This document shows positions 13,015 through 25,815 of a stretch of 64,000 nucleotides of DNA, in pieces. The translations under genes and the position numbers were made by a program. The stretch spans positions 13,546,065 through 13,610,064 of the forward strand of contig NC_033626.1 of assembly GCF_001540865.1 (NCBI RefSeq), in the 5' to 3' direction. Source of the stretch: Ananas comosus. Taxonomy: Eukaryota > Streptophyta > Magnoliopsida > Poales > Bromeliaceae. A model generated the notes under the pieces. That model worked only from the letters and a program-made list of their open reading frames with translations, was not told where the DNA came from and made no database searches. The stretch's first letter is position 1; every line of letters starts with the position of its first letter.

Positions 13015-13092
13015 TCCCCCCTCTGAGGAAAAGGAGCGAACACTAGTTCGAGGTTTATGAGATCGCTGCTGCTAATTCTTTGGATTTACGAG

Positions 13093-13470
13093 GTATGGTT
13101 TTGCTCACCATCGATCTAACCATTAGCATCTGAAATGGTTTTTTTTTTTTTTTATTCGATCTTTAGTCAGAATTTGTTGGTTCGCTTGTCGAATTATTAT
13201 TACTTGTTTTTATCCTTTCGATTTTTGCAAAACTTTATTCATTGTTTCAATCGACCTGATTACGGGGGTGTTTGTTCTTAGGGTTTCTGCGAGTTATGCC
13301 TATGCTGCAGAATTCATCGTAAACGAAACTATTTGAGACATCTTTGTGAGAACATTGGTTTAAAAAAATTGTCTAATTCTTAAATTAAAGTAGATTAAAA
13401 GGCAAAGATTAGTTTCCGTGACACAAACTCTGTATCTTATTGATGTAAAAAAATGCTCATTTTTGGACAG
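13093..13470 (+). other. probable 5' UTR intron of the CRLK-like kinase gene
   Basis: A donor 'acgag|gtatgg' at 13092/13093 and acceptor 'ttggacag|ag' at 13470 bound a T-rich stretch with no coding sequence. The acceptor lies 69 bases before the chosen ATG. This placement is inferred from splice consensus; there is no transcript evidence. Confidence 0.55.
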
Positions 13471-13539
13471 AGAAATTGACTCGTGTCGTTAGCCCTCCAA
13501 AATGTTCTGTTCCTCCGAGGCATCAAAAGAGACCGCGAA

Positions 13540-16500
13540 ATGGGCAGTCAAGCTAATATAACGATTATCGGGGTCACTGTCGGTGCGGTTGCGGTGATCT
13601 TGATAGCTGTTGCTGTATTTGTTCTGATCAGAATTTATAAGAATTGGTCGCGTAAAGAACCTAGCATATCGTCTCTTCCGATCCGCACAAATGGCGCGAA
13701 TGCTACGAGCATCGATTCGAGCGTGTCAATCTCAGTGTCGGAGAGTGCGCACGACTTGCAAACTACGGCGACAAGAAATACTTACTGGGGTCGGCGAGGG
13801 CAGCACAATAACGATCTGCATACTTCTGCATCAGGGATTCCGAGATACTCCTACAAGTATGGCTGCAAGAAGTATTCTATCTCGTTGCCTTATATTTCGC
13901 TTATGTTTTAATTTGCCTTACATTTCTTATGGCTTTTAATGGGTGAACGTTTTGTTTCTTATGTGGCAACTTGGTGTGGTCGTTGGGACTCGAACCACCG
14001 AATTTTATACAAATTTGATTAGCATTGTTTTCATTACCTTCAAATAACTAATCTGAGCTAATGCTCTTGTAGTTACTTAAAAAAATTTTGCGCATAAGAT
14101 TCATACGTTAGAGACATTTAAGTAACTGTACATACTGCTTATTTGGCCTCTCTTCTGCAAAAGCTTCTTTTCTTCAGGAAGCAGTAGCTAAGCATTCGGC
14201 AAGCTAGAAGCCTAGATCTTTTGCTGTGGGCGAAGCAAAAAACAAGATTCTAACCCCTCAAAAATGGAAACTCTGTATTGAAGCTTATGCTTTTTTACTG
14301 TAGGGAAAATTAGTGGGAAGATTTTAGTAGAAAAAGTTGTTAGTGCTTCTTCCAGTATTCGTACATAGAAAAATTCTGCGCGCCCATAGCCTGGGTAAAC
14401 TGGCTCTTGTTATATGGATGTTTATGAAGCCTATTTTATTTTTCAGGGACATTCAGAAAGCCACAAAAAACTTCACAACTATTTTAGGTCAGGGATCTTT
14501 CGGCCCGGTGTATAAAGCTGTTATGCCTACGGGTGGAGTTGTAGCTGTCAAGGTGCTCGCAAGTGATTCAAAGCAAGGAGAAAGAGAGTTCCATACAGAG
14601 GTGTGCATTTTCTCAAACTATGGCCCAAGATTGAAATTTTCTATAGATTTCTACTTTTTAGCAGGGAAGCCAATTTTACTTCTTCATTGGCATGCATGAA
14701 ATGTTTAACTAGGTTAACTACTATTACGTGTACATGGAAGAAACGGTGAACTGTTACTAAAACCTACTAGAGATTAATGCTCTTTTCCTTGAAGATGTTT
14801 TGGTTGAAAAGTTAATAACTGAAAAGTAAAGCGTTGGTTTAGCAAATGGTTGATTCTTACGGAAATTGAAATGCAAAAAACATCATACAACTTGAACTCT
14901 TAATATGGTGATTGCAGTTTTCTTATCTACTTACCCTACAATTAGAAATTATTATGTCAATATAACAACAATTGATGCCAAATACTGACCATGCCGTTCC
15001 ATGCGGCAACTTTTCTACATGAATATAAATATGATGTTGACAACTGATAACTGTGCTTATGGACCATGGAATTTGAAAGCTAGAATTAGGATGCCAAATT
15101 TGCATCTGATTCACCCCTTCTTCCTTTTCCTGTTGCCCTCTATCAACCCATTCAAAAGAGATACCCTCGCTGCGGAAGATTGAATCAGCTATTATCGTCC
15201 ACATTTGAGTAGTATTTTAAGGAAAGTATGCTTATTATTATTATTTTTCTCTAATATTAAGTTGTAATTTGAAGTCATAATGACTTCATTTATATTTAAT
15301 TTCCAAAAGTTATTTTTACTGAAATAGCAAGAGACCCAAAGGCTAATATATACACAAGAATGAAGTACAACAATGAAGAAACTAATCTAAAGAAAATGAA
15401 AAATGGAAGGAAGAGTTGATTCACCTGCTTATGGTTTGAACTGAAAGTAGAGTACATCTAGCTTCTCGAATATTGAGACAACATATGTTGTCTGCACTTT
15501 TATTAGCTGTTTTTTGCACTGTTTAAGTCTGCCAAGTTCAAAGTTTACTCAATATATGTAGATGATATGCTACTCCTTATGCCCTTGCATCACGGAATCA
15601 GATACAATAGGTTGTTGTACTAAAACTTACTGATTCTAGACTAGAACCTATTCATTCTTCATCGTTATTCTTTTTGTAGGTAGTTTTGCTTAGCAGGTTG
15701 CATCACAGGAATCTTGTAAATTTGGTTGGATATTGTGTAGATAAAAATCAACGCATGCTCGTATATGAGTTCATGAGTAATGGGAGTTTGGCAAGCCTCT
15801 TGTATGGTAAGATTGATAATTTCTTCTATACATGCTAATGTTCTTGGCTTGATTCCTGCGGAACAGTTTCTTTCAATGAGTTGCAACTGAGTTATCTGGC
15901 TTTTGTCGGTCAGACTAAAACGGGAAGTAAAATTTGTTAAAAAAAAAAAAAGTTTCATTCTTAACTATCGACTGTTCAACAGTCATTAGTCTTGAGAACT
16001 ACTAGCAGAACGACTTGAAGGGAGCATTTTAACCATTTGTTTTGGTTAACTAGTTAATTTTTGTTTGTTCAGCTTCATTTTTGGGTCTTTTCTCTTGTCG
16101 TGAACAAAGACTGCCTGATGTTGAATTAATTTTTCAGTCCGTTTGCCATTAGTCCTTCCCTGTTGACTGACACAATTGCCAATCAATTGCTTCATTAAAC
16201 CAAGATTAGTGTTAAAAAAAGCCTAACGTAGTGGTTTGTGATGGTCAAGGTTTTTATGCCATGCTCATTCTGATTTCAGCTTTCATGCCAATAGGATTAG
16301 CTGTGCATGGATAATCCTATTTTGTGTAAATTTTTCGAAATGGTCTTCTATTATGTCCTAGGTGACAATCCACGTGTTTTGAGCTGGGAAGAAAGGCTAC
16401 AAATTGCTCATGATGTTTCTCATGGGATTGAGTACCTTCATGAAGGGGTATAGTGAACATTTTTCTCAAACATACTTTGTGCTATCACTTATTTGTTCAT

Positions 16501-17898
16501 GGTCAATGATCAAATCGATGGTTGATGCAGGCAGTTCCACCTATCATTCATCGAGATTTAAAGTCTGCTAATATTCTCTTGGATGGTTCTTTGAGGGCTA
16601 AGGTGAGACATGCAAATAATAGTAGCATATTTTTATCATCTTATCTGATACTCTGCTGCTATATGCTTCTTAACTAGAGTCAGGGGCTATTAACTCTTTT
16701 TATTATAATCTATGGAACTAACATAGCTAATGATGATCTAGGGGATCCTTCAGTGATGTTTATATTTATTGTTAACAAATGTAAGCTGACTAAACATAAA
16801 CATGTTTGGCTGTTTTCTTGCGTCTGTTTTTGGTCCACAATGTTTCTTAATCTATCACCTTGAACACAATTCTAATGACTGAGGCTTTGGTAACAAACAT
16901 CTCTGGCTGCAAAGAGCCAGGAAAGAGTGCCATTCTCAAAGAGAACCCTACATCTGTTTTTCGAAAGCAGAGTTACCATAAGAATCTCTTCTTAAGTTAA
17001 AATAACTTGATTCTGTTTTTTTTTTTGGACTTTTGTGTGCATATACCCTGTTTAATTGTTCTCTATGGGTTAACTTATGGTGGAAGTAAAATGGCAATAA
17101 TAACTGTCATTAATATTTTTAAATTTCATATGCTCTTCTTGTAATTTACCTTATACATCTGTCTTTGATGCCATTGATGAAAACAGGTTGCCGATTTTGG
17201 GCTATCCAAGGAGGAGGTATTCGATGAGCGAAAGTCAGGACTTAAGGGTACATATGGCTATATGGACCCCGACTATATGTCAACGAACAAGTTCACCAAG
17301 AAGAGCGACGTATACAGCTTTGGCATCATATTATTTGAGCTCATAACAACCATAAATCCGCAGCAAGGCCTGATGGAGTACATCAATCTTGTAAGTTCTT
17401 ATGACTTGGTGTTTTTACTTTTAAATGAAAAATACATTTCCCTAGCTAATTCAGAGAGTGAATGATTTCTTTCACGTAGAAAGTTTTGGCTATCAAACTA
17501 TTCAGGCACGGTTACGTAATGAAAAACACATGCTTCGATTTTATTTAGTCAGTTTATTAATAAAACACCAAACTTTTCAGGCAGCAACCGGGGGGGATGG
17601 AAAGGCCAACTGGGATGAGATAATTGACACGAATCTTATCGGTGAAAGTAATCCCGATGAGGTGGGGCATCTTGCCAACATTGCGCACAGGTGCTTGCAC
17701 AAGATCCCGAAAAGGCGCCCCTCCATATCCGACGTGACTCAGGCTATCTCAAGAATACGGCAGCGGCGCCTCATGAAAGAAGACACCCTGCCCTCTTCAA
17801 GAATCGAGACATCGGGAGTTCTGAGGAGGATAGAGCTTCAGCAACTGGAGCTCAACAACATTACCAGCATGAGAGGATATGCGTCCCAGAAAGTATGA
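13540..17898 (+). CDS. CRLK1/2-like receptor-like Ser/Thr kinase (7 exons)
   Basis: Exons 13540-13856, 14447-14600, 15680-15806, 16362-16447, 16531-16602, 17187-17390 and 17581-17898 keep one frame and give 425 residues. A hydrophobic segment at about residues 8-33 can anchor the protein in the plasma membrane; there is no large ectodomain. The kinase domain starts near residue 107 and has the glycine loop GQGSFGPVY (from G120), ATP-binding Lys141, catalytic HRDLKSAN (Asp237), DFG at 255-257 and the activation-loop phrase [10 protein letters not shown], so it should be active. Layout and wording ([35 protein letters not shown]) match Arabidopsis CRLK1/CRLK2. CRLK1 binds calcium/calmodulin and supports cold tolerance through MEKK1; that role here is by family only. 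All introns are GT-AG. Confidence 0.93.
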
Positions 17899-20800
17899 CC
17901 GCGGTATCCGGACTCTCTTCTTTCTGGTTATGGGTCATTGATAGCTCAAAATGATAGTAGTACTCGGTTCGATGCACTCGTATCTTGATCTTCAATATTT
18001 TGATCTTCACTTAGTTTATTCTGATACCTGTCCTCCAATGCATAATTCTCCATAACACGAAAATTATCGTCACGCTGTAATTAACAGAGATTGGTCGATG
18101 ATGAAGAATTGACTAGATTCATGATATTGTGACTTGTGTAAGATGATGTTAAAGAATGCGACATTTTGTGCATTGTTCGGTTTATCAACTGCGTGCTTTA
18201 TTCGACCTGCAGGGGTCTATAAGATAACAGATGTTGTAAATTGTACATAAAAAGGATTTTTTTTTCATTTTTTAAAAAAATTTATTTTGAACTTTGCTAT
18301 ATCAGGTTATTTTTGTTGTTCTTTCATGTCGATTAGCTGGTTATTGAGGTACAGCTCGGAATTGTACTGATGGAACTGAAGGGCTCGTGAACATTTGAGT
18401 TCTGCTTCTTGCACTTTTCTTTTGGGGAGTTCCCCTTTTCATCGTATAGAAGCAAAACGTTAAGTGAAATATAACGGCGTTGGTAAACGGCGCTCCGTCG
18501 AGAAGATGACGGCGTCAGATGCCGTTACGAACGGCCGGGGAAGCGTGAGAGTGGCGACAAAAGGGCGAAGGGCGTGCTAGGACGGGCGGGGGGCGGGGCC
18601 GGGGGCCCACCGCACGGGAAACAGCGCTCTGCCACCTGTCAGATCGGGATCGCAAACCGAGGACGGGGATGGCGCGCACGTGAGGTACAGCTTCCCCTCG
18701 CGAGAGTTTCCGTTCTCACGTGTGAAGTGCCGCGCCGCACCCCACCCCACGCCCTACTGTGACAACGACGCACGCACCATCCACGCCTCACATGCGTTGC
18801 GACACAGGTGATTGCACGTATCCATGGACCGAGGGTCTACCGTGGACCATTCTCCTGCAGATGAAATTGGGATTTGTTGCTTTTTTTCATTTTAATAATT
18901 AACATTTGAGCTTGGTCGAGACAGTCAATCTTATTAGCGTAAAAAGTGACGTGATTGTTTTGCGTGCGTATACATAACTAGTTCTGTAAAACTAAAATTT
19001 GCTGAATACAGAATTGATATATATAAAATATGTATATATGCTGTTGGCAAGAGATGGATATAAATAAATAAATAAGATTGTTAGAATATATGCTCAGATA
19101 AGATAATTTTGTATGTATACAAAACCTAACAAAATTTTAACTAATTTGACATAATTTTCAAAATTGAAAGATCTTTGTATAAATTTTGATAAAATTAACA
19201 AGTTTCTTTCAATGTCGTTCAATTCTTGACCGCTTAATGGTTCAATGTAGGTTTCCAAAAGTTGATACGCAGAATACTAAGAGGCTGTGAAAAACACAAA
19301 CAATGATCTACGCTTTGATTTTAATGTCTCTGGAATTCAAACGTATACAGACCGGTTTATGGATGACGTGGTGGACAGGATCCAAGCGCTTTAGCTGGAT
19401 CCCGCAGCACAGAAACCACTCCTCAGCCGTCTTCGGTGTAACGCTTACGTATCACGACTGATACTCTTATATGCGGGGCCCACTAAAAACGCAATTTCCA
19501 CGTGGCAGAATCAGAGCCGTGATGTAGCAGCGTCTGTGATCTGTGGGGCCCACCTTCCACTCGCCTTGAGTTGGCCACGTGACTGGGGCGGCATGGCGTG
19601 GCGTTATTTTTTTTCTTTAATCACGTGACGAGCGGGGGCATCGGCCACAGAGCCGACGACACGTGGCAGGAGAAAATTTTCTTTGTTTGCAGTTTCGAAA
19701 GCGCCCCCCGCGAGATTAGAGGCGAAGCGTGATTAAAAATATCTTACGAAACCATATCAATTGTATCAGAGAACGGTGATGATGGAAACTATTATTTACT
19801 GATCCCTAAACCGATTCCTTAATCATAGAAGCAGGGAATGTTCATGTACCAGAACCAAACTCTAATTTAAATATGGATTAATATTTTTTAAGTTAGCATA
19901 ATAAGTCTACGACTAATAATAGTTTTTTTTTTTTTGGATTAGGAAACTTCCTACTTTTTGAATTTGTACGAAATGTCCTTATTTATGATGCATGGTACAA
20001 ATCAATAAATATGTTTTGGTGTAATGACACATCCTAATTGGTTGTCAAATCTTTTAATGTCTTGACAAGTTTACACAATATTTTTTGAAATTTTGATGAG
20101 TTGGTACTAGTGGCTTAATGCTATGCTTATAATTCTACCCAAAGGCTCCATGCATCTGATTATAAGAGAGATATAGATAGGGAAAAACAAAGCAAGCAAG
20201 AAAATTAAGAGAGGTATTTTTTACAATAACAAAAGTAATCGTACTTCATGCGTGCAAACAAAATTAATCTCGATCCATAAGCCATGCACCACTTTAATTG
20301 ATTGCTGGAAAAATTATCTATATTCTCAAAGATTGATGAGAGTGTTGTGGAGAGCTTCTGCATGCTACGGTTGACATTGATATTGGAATAAATAAACTTG
20401 TAGCTTGAGAGGTGGAGACAAACGGAGGTGCTGTGATCGTGTACCATTAAACTAATTGTGCAAAAACGGTGCTGCCCCGTTGGAATGTGATGGGCTAACG
20501 TAACGGTATGTTTTAATGAAGAAAATAAAACTAAAAGAAGGGAGAGAAAATGATTGATTGTTGTTACTTGTAAGATCTATTAATCTCGTCTCTTTTTTCT
20601 TTTTTATTTTTTTTTCTCTCTCATCTAACAGCTGTCTTTTCTTTCCAGATTAATTACTTTATCTCCTAATTAATTGGTTAAGAAAAATTTGGAAATTATA
20701 AGTGAAGTTTCTATTACCCGTATAATATGTTTTCATCATCAGCATTTATGTTTTATTATACATTTACACTGCTCCGGGCCCCACTCTAGCAGATAAAATT

Positions 20801-21225
20801 CTATCTGCTTAAACCATTGAAACGTAAATAATCTTTGCACGCAATTTAATACGACACTACTAACTTTTGAAAATTAGCTTCTTCCTAAGTATTTACTTGC
20901 TTGTTCTTTATATGGAGATAACAATAACTAAGTTGGAAAAAAAGAGGCGAGTACCTAGGGGTGGTGGAATCTAGAGCACATGAGGACTCCTAGATCTATA
21001 GACTATAGGCGTGTGCCCACGTTTCTCGGTCATGTGCCTATGGTTATTAGTGGGAGGAGGAGGAGGAGGCGCGACGATGGGGCCCACCACGCCACCAACC
21101 CCAGGTCCCAGTGGGCCAACGTTCAGCCTCGGTGCTCTGTCACGCGACCTTTTCCCCGACAGTCCCCACCATTCAGAATTTACTGCATGCACCCCGTGCA
21201 CCATGCACGCTACTTTTCAAGTCTC
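17899..21225. other. intergenic, GC-rich islands but no gene seen
   Basis: After the kinase 3' flank there is a GC/CpG-rich patch at about 18470-18800 and a second patch with G-boxes at about 19440-19690, separated by AT-rich DNA. Neither leads into a recognisable coding exon on either strand. The rest (19700-21200) is AT-rich with short ORFs that look random. Confidence 0.5.
19499..19665. promoter_or_regulatory. cluster of four CACGTG G-boxes
   Basis: Palindromic CACGTG occurs at 19499-19504, 19576-19581, 19622-19627 and 19660-19665, twice within CACGTGGCAG. Two GGGGCCCAC motifs lie at about 19476 and 19545. CACGTG is the core bound by bZIP (ABRE type), bHLH/PIF and BIM-type factors. Such density in under 170 bases suggests a promoter or enhancer, but no gene start is visible nearby. 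Confidence 0.5.
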
Positions 21226-21228
21226 TTA

Positions 21229-21576
21229 GCTACCGTTTGGTTCGGGGTTAAGAAAAAACTAGTTATTTCAGAGATAGGGTTAAGTTCAGGGTTAAGGTGG
21301 GGTTGGAATATTTTTATGTTTGATTGGAGGTTGGAGTTAGTCCAGAATAGTGAAAAATAATGTTTGATTGGAGTAGGTGGGATAAAAAAAATTGTGGATT
21401 ATTATGAATAAAAAATAGTATTTAGTTGGAGTTTTGTGGAGTTAGGTGTGGTTAGCTAATCCGGAATAGTCCATTTGAGATGGGATTAGCTAACCCCACT
21501 CATTTTTTGAGGTGTTTGTGGATAATATGGGGGTTAAAGGATTATTCCACCCCTTAACCTCCAACCAAACAAAGGC
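21229..21576. mobile_element. PIF/Harbinger (Tourist)-like MITE
   Basis: A 348-base element with imperfect terminal inverted repeats (left GCTACCGTTTGG, right read in reverse GCCTTTGTTTGG, both continuing to GGTTAAG). It is flanked by the trinucleotide TTA at 21226-21228 and 21577-21579. A 3-base TTA/TAA duplication is the hallmark of this superfamily. No coding capacity. Confidence 0.75.
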
Positions 21577-21597
21577 TTATAGAGATTTTAAAAGATT

Positions 21598-21990
21598 TAC
21601 GAGCATGCTTGGTCCACCTATTTTAAACTATAAAGTTAAAATAAAAATTTTTGATTTTGGTAGTTGTCGTTTATTTTATAAAAATTAAATTTTAGTTTCT
21701 ATTTTACTCCTGAATGAGAATAGCTAAATCTATTTATGATTTAATCCGGCTTTGAATCTCGAATTAGCCCATTTCAAAATAAATTATTCAAAATTCTTTT
21801 CTTCTTTTTCTTCATCACTTTTCTTTCTCCTAATTAAAACTCTCTCTCAAAAATTCTAAATTTCTATTTCGATTTTCATTCCAATAAAAATCAAATATTT
21901 TTAGATAATTCATTATTTCATTTCTCATTCCAAATTAACAATCTAATTTTATTTTTTATTTCTATTTCAATCACGAACGAAACATGCCCT
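21598..21990. mobile_element. possible MITE with GGCATG(C/T)TT termini
   Basis: The left end 'gagcatgcttggtcc' and reversed right end 'gggcatgtttcgttc' are imperfect inverted repeats around an AT-rich, non-coding interior. End wording is similar to the element at 1812-2625. No secure target duplication was seen. Confidence 0.45.
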
Positions 21991-23099
21991 ACATGCATGC
22001 ACAAATTGATTCATACCTATATTGTTCCAAACCACTCGCTTCCTGCTTAATATAAACTATCTAAAACACAATTTTCTCACAGCTAGTGCATTGTTCAATT
22101 CCTAAGCAAAATTCATATATCAGATAGTTTCACATTAGGAACACTGCACCCCGCACCAGATGATTTCTCTGTGCATGAGAATTACAGATAAACCTGGTCC
22201 AGGCAATAACTTCTCCCCACAACAAGATGCTCCGAGACGTGCACTCTCCGTCCTCCCTTTCCTAATCCTTTTTCGAAACTCTGCACTAATTACTCGCTAA
22301 TAAAACTTTCTAATCGGGATCAGCGCTAATCAGTAAACTAGTAGGGGTATCCTCGTTCTTTTTCTACATCTTTTACTCCTCTTATTAACTTCTCTTTGTC
22401 AACGGTGCCCGGCCGCGGTCAACGTTCCGTACGTCACGTGATCCGCAGAGATAATCAGAGATGTTGTGCTTTGAATCCGTGTTGTGGGCCAATCTGTACC
22501 GTCGGTCCTTCGTGCCCGAGGACAAGGGCGGGGCCGATCAGACGGCTGAGATTGCGTGTGGGACAAGGACAACAGATGCTGCCGTTCTGGCCGTTAGTTT
22601 TACTGCTGCTATAGTGCTATCCACAGGAAACGGCGTTTGCGATAACGGAAAGGACAATGCGTGCGGATAGAAATGTATTTCAGTCCCTACCTTATAAGAA
22701 TATTTTGATTTAGTTCCTGTGTTTTTTTAATCACTAATATTTCACTCTATTACAGCTTACTGTGAAAAGTACAAATTACTGTAAAATGACCTTTTAAGAT
22801 AAACTAAAACAAATACATTATTATACAATTAAAAGTAAAAAAAATTTATTAGAAACAAAAATTATGTTTGATGATTAATAACTAAAACGTAATAGTAAGA
22901 ATGTTTAGGAGCTAAATACGGTATTTAGGTACAAAGCATTTGAGGTAATTCGCTTTATCAGAAAATTATAGGGACTACCCATATATTTTACCCAATGGAA
23001 AGTGAAAAAGGCGCCGTCTAAAAGGGTCTGGCGAGAGGCGCGCCGACCCGTGTCCACCTCCGCCACGGTGCGCCTGCGAGATCCCAAAGTTTCAAACAC

Positions 23100-23100
<1 letters not shown>
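21991..23100. other. intergenic and upstream region of the BIM1-type exons
   Basis: No coding exon is supported. The GC-richer patch at 22400-22670 has overlapping short ORFs in several frames, which suggests composition and not selection. 23000-23330 is likely promoter/leader DNA for the exons that follow. Confidence 0.5.

Positions 23101-23126
<26 letters not shown>
23101..23126. repeat. (CT)n microsatellite
   Basis: CT run in the presumed leader of the BIM1-type exons; a second CT-rich run follows at about 23207-23222, and a likely 5' UTR donor (ctctaag|gtactt) occurs near 23333. Confidence 0.85.
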
Positions 23127-23130
<4 letters not shown>

Positions 23131-23556
23131 ATTAACGCATCAAAATTTGGCCCCATTACAATTTTCCCCAGATCTATATCTCCCTCTCCCACGCCCACTC
23201 CCTCTCCCTCTCTCTCTCTCTCTGAATTTTAGAGTTTCGATGTATCACGTTCGTTCCCTTTTCTAGATATATCCCCGCGAAGGATCGGAGAGTACACTCT
23301 GGGGTGAATCTCTCTTCTCTCTCGCTCTCTAAGGTACTTGATCGAAGGTTTTGTTTATCGATCTATACGTGAATAGTTCTCTAATTTTGAAGTTGTATTG
23401 ATCTATATGTGGATAATTCTAACGAATTTCACGATCTATAATGCAGAAAACATGAGATAAGGTTTTTTTTTTTTTTCTTTTTTTGAATGTGATATTTCGA
23501 GATCAGAGGTGAATTCTCTTGGAAACTCGAAGTAGCGAGCATCAGAGATTACGAGA

Positions 23557-24424
23557 ATGGAGCTACGAGGTAAGTGGCTGAATAATTTTACGCAGTAATT
23601 CGATGTTTTCGTTGAAACATTTTCAGATATAAGTTCTAATAATACTTCTACAGGAAAGAAAACAACTCACGATTTCCTTTCGCTCCACACCGTAGATCCA
23701 TCGTTCAAGCGCCACGATACATCACCTTCCTCCTCCCAAGGTAATCGATCGGTGTCTCTCAGTTTTTTTCCCCCTCTAATTTCCTCTCGTTTTTTGAATT
23801 TTAGCTTCAAATTAATTTATCCAGCATCCAAAATTTTAAATCGTTCTTCATATATTCTCAATCGGTTAATACTGATAGGGATATTTTTGGAATTAAAAGA
23901 CACTTTACGCAATGCTTGAATGTCCTTACTAATCACGTGTCTGCAATCCATCACATCCGTTGAAGTTGTTACTGACCCGGTGATCACGCCGTTGGAGCGA
24001 CTCCACCACTCGGTGAGCCCGGCTCACCGTCGTTCGCCAATCAGAGAACGCTAATCGCCCTTTTTAATGTTTTTCTTAAATGCAGGATTTTTTATTAAGA
24101 CGCGCGATTTTTTACAGCCGTTGGATGACCGGGAGGAGGAATCGGCGGGCCGGGACCCCGCGGTGGGCCCCACAGAGGAGGAGCGCACGCTCCCCGGGGG
24201 AATCGGCGCGTTCAGCATCAGCCACGTGTCCGGCCCTGGCTCGAGGGCGCCGCTTAAGCCCGACCGGGGCACGTGCGGGGCGGTTCGCGGGTTCGGTGTG
24301 AAGAGTAAACCCGAACCCGACATCGACAGTGGTGTTTATACAACTCAAAACGTCGGTGTTCTTGGTGCACCTTTTTCTACGTGGGCCCATTCCACAGCGC
24401 GGGATTCCGGTCCATCATCAAGAG
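23557..24424 (+). CDS. N-terminal exons of a BIM1-type bHLH protein (partial)
   Basis: Three in-phase exons, 23557-23569, 23654-23740 and 24086-24424, encode about 146 residues. They begin MELRGKK, then THDFLSL, then GFFIKTRDFLQPL and later LPGGIGAFSISH. These are the N-terminal landmarks I recall from BIM1 (BES1-interacting MYC-like 1), a bHLH partner of BES1 in brassinosteroid signalling. In BIM1 they precede the bHLH domain in one protein. Here the bHLH exons begin at 28773, about 4.3 kb downstream on the same strand. The final donor (agag|gtaagt at 24424/24425) is phase 1. The strong acceptor at 28741 needs phase 2, so direct joining is out of frame. Either a linking exon was missed, a weaker acceptor near 28704 is used, or this is a truncated neighbour gene. 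Confidence 0.72.
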
Positions 24425-24969
24425 GTAAGTGACATTAACATAACTGGTTGTTTGAGCTGCTCTGCTTACAGTCGGTTCCAATCAGTAGTTTCTCCTAAAC
24501 GGTAGTAGTTGCTGCGCACCTTTCGGCTTTCGCACCTGCTGTGCACTGCATGCGCACTGCGTTCTCGGTTATTAGTTAGTTCAGTGATGGCATTTTCTTA
24601 ATTTCTACACAATTGCAGAGAGTATGCTTCTACTTAGTTCTAATTAGTACCACCGTATGATTGCAAAATTTGGTAGTTTAGTCCAGCCACCTCAACAAAG
24701 TAGCCTAACTTGTGATAATTGTTTTTGCGACCATACCTAGAGTCATTGGCTAATAACTTGATAATTGCATAGTCAAAATCTCAAATTCAACATTTTAATA
24801 ACTTCATACTTTTAACTGAGTTTATTTATATAAAAAATAAAGTCGATAACTTAGTTACCTTTCTCTCTCAAAATAAACAAGTGTGATTTTGTTATGGGCC
24901 CCTATTTCAAGAGCTAGACAAGAAGGGATTATTCCAATGTCTGTGTTTTATACTCTCAGCTGCTTCCCA

Positions 24970-25553
24970 CAATATATATATATAATTGAGCTCCTATGTA
25001 TCAAGTTATTGGTGATTTTAGATATTTAGCTATTGGATTAAAGAATGTGCGGTTAGGATGATATGAGATTCCTAGGGGTGAGCGTGTGGTTGATTGAATA
25101 GTATGATTTAACGGGCGAAAATGATCAAAGGAATAGATCTAACGGTAAAAAATTTACAAGCACAAAATATTTGGTGATTTTACAAGCAGCATAGCCGGAC
25201 TTATATAGAATTGAGCTTTTATGCTTTTAAAAATATCAAATTATTGATGCTTGTAGAGTTTTTGCCATTGGATTAAGAGATGTGCTGTTAGGATGATGCG
25301 GGACCTCTAGGGTTGAGTGAGTGGTTGGTTGAATAGTATGATCTAACGGGTGAAACGATCACAGGATTAGATCTAACGGTAAAAAGTTTATAAGCATCAA
25401 GCGCTTGGTACTTATACAAGCACCATAGCCAGACTTTCTCTCTCTCTCTATAGAGAGAGAGAGAACGAGTTGAGCTTGAATACCAATAATAGTATAGCAC
25501 CATAGCCGGACTCTCTCTCTCTCTCTATATATATATAGAGAGAGAGAGAGAGA
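24970..25553. mobile_element. cluster of related MITE-like repeats
   Basis: Two consecutive related units (about 24970-25205 and 25206-25440) share the phrases 'attggattaa(a/g)gaatgtg', 'ggttgattgaatagtatgat', 'tctaacggtaaaaa' and 'caccatagccggact'. They are followed by small TA/GA palindromes around ctctctctatagagagagag. The 47163-47382 element in the transporter intron shares the 'agtatgatctaacgg...' core, so they are one family. Non-coding. Confidence 0.6.
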
Positions 25554-25815
25554 AAGGGTTGAGCTGGAATACTAATAATAGTATTTAGATTCTTTTGCTA
25601 TCAATTTTTTAGCCGTTAAATCTACATTTTAATCAATTCTATCTTTTAGATCATACTATTTAACCAATCACCCACTAAATCCTAGGAAGACCACTACATA
25701 ATCCTAGGGGGACTACTATCATTCTAACCCTACAATTTTTTATCAAAAGATTAAAAACTCAATAGCAAAAGAGCCAAAATACTATTAATAGTATTACAGC
25801 ACAATTCTCTGTGTG
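25554..25815. mobile_element. MITE with about 50-base terminal inverted repeats
   Basis: The left end begins ttgagctggaatactaataa; the right end read in reverse begins ttgtgctgtaatactattaa. Both continue through ctattaatagtat and ttttgctattgag(t)ttttt-like segments. The interior carries the gtatgatctaaaag/ccactcaa-type core of the same family. No ORF. Confidence 0.65.

Noticed and set aside
13970..14000. 'gttgggactcgaaccacc' considered as part of a tRNA gene
   Set aside because: No matching acceptor stem or anticodon arm around it; only a chance B-box-like string inside an intron.
22396..22670. Two overlapping ORFs of about 70 codons
   Set aside because: No leader, motif or splice context; both arise in a GC-rich patch.
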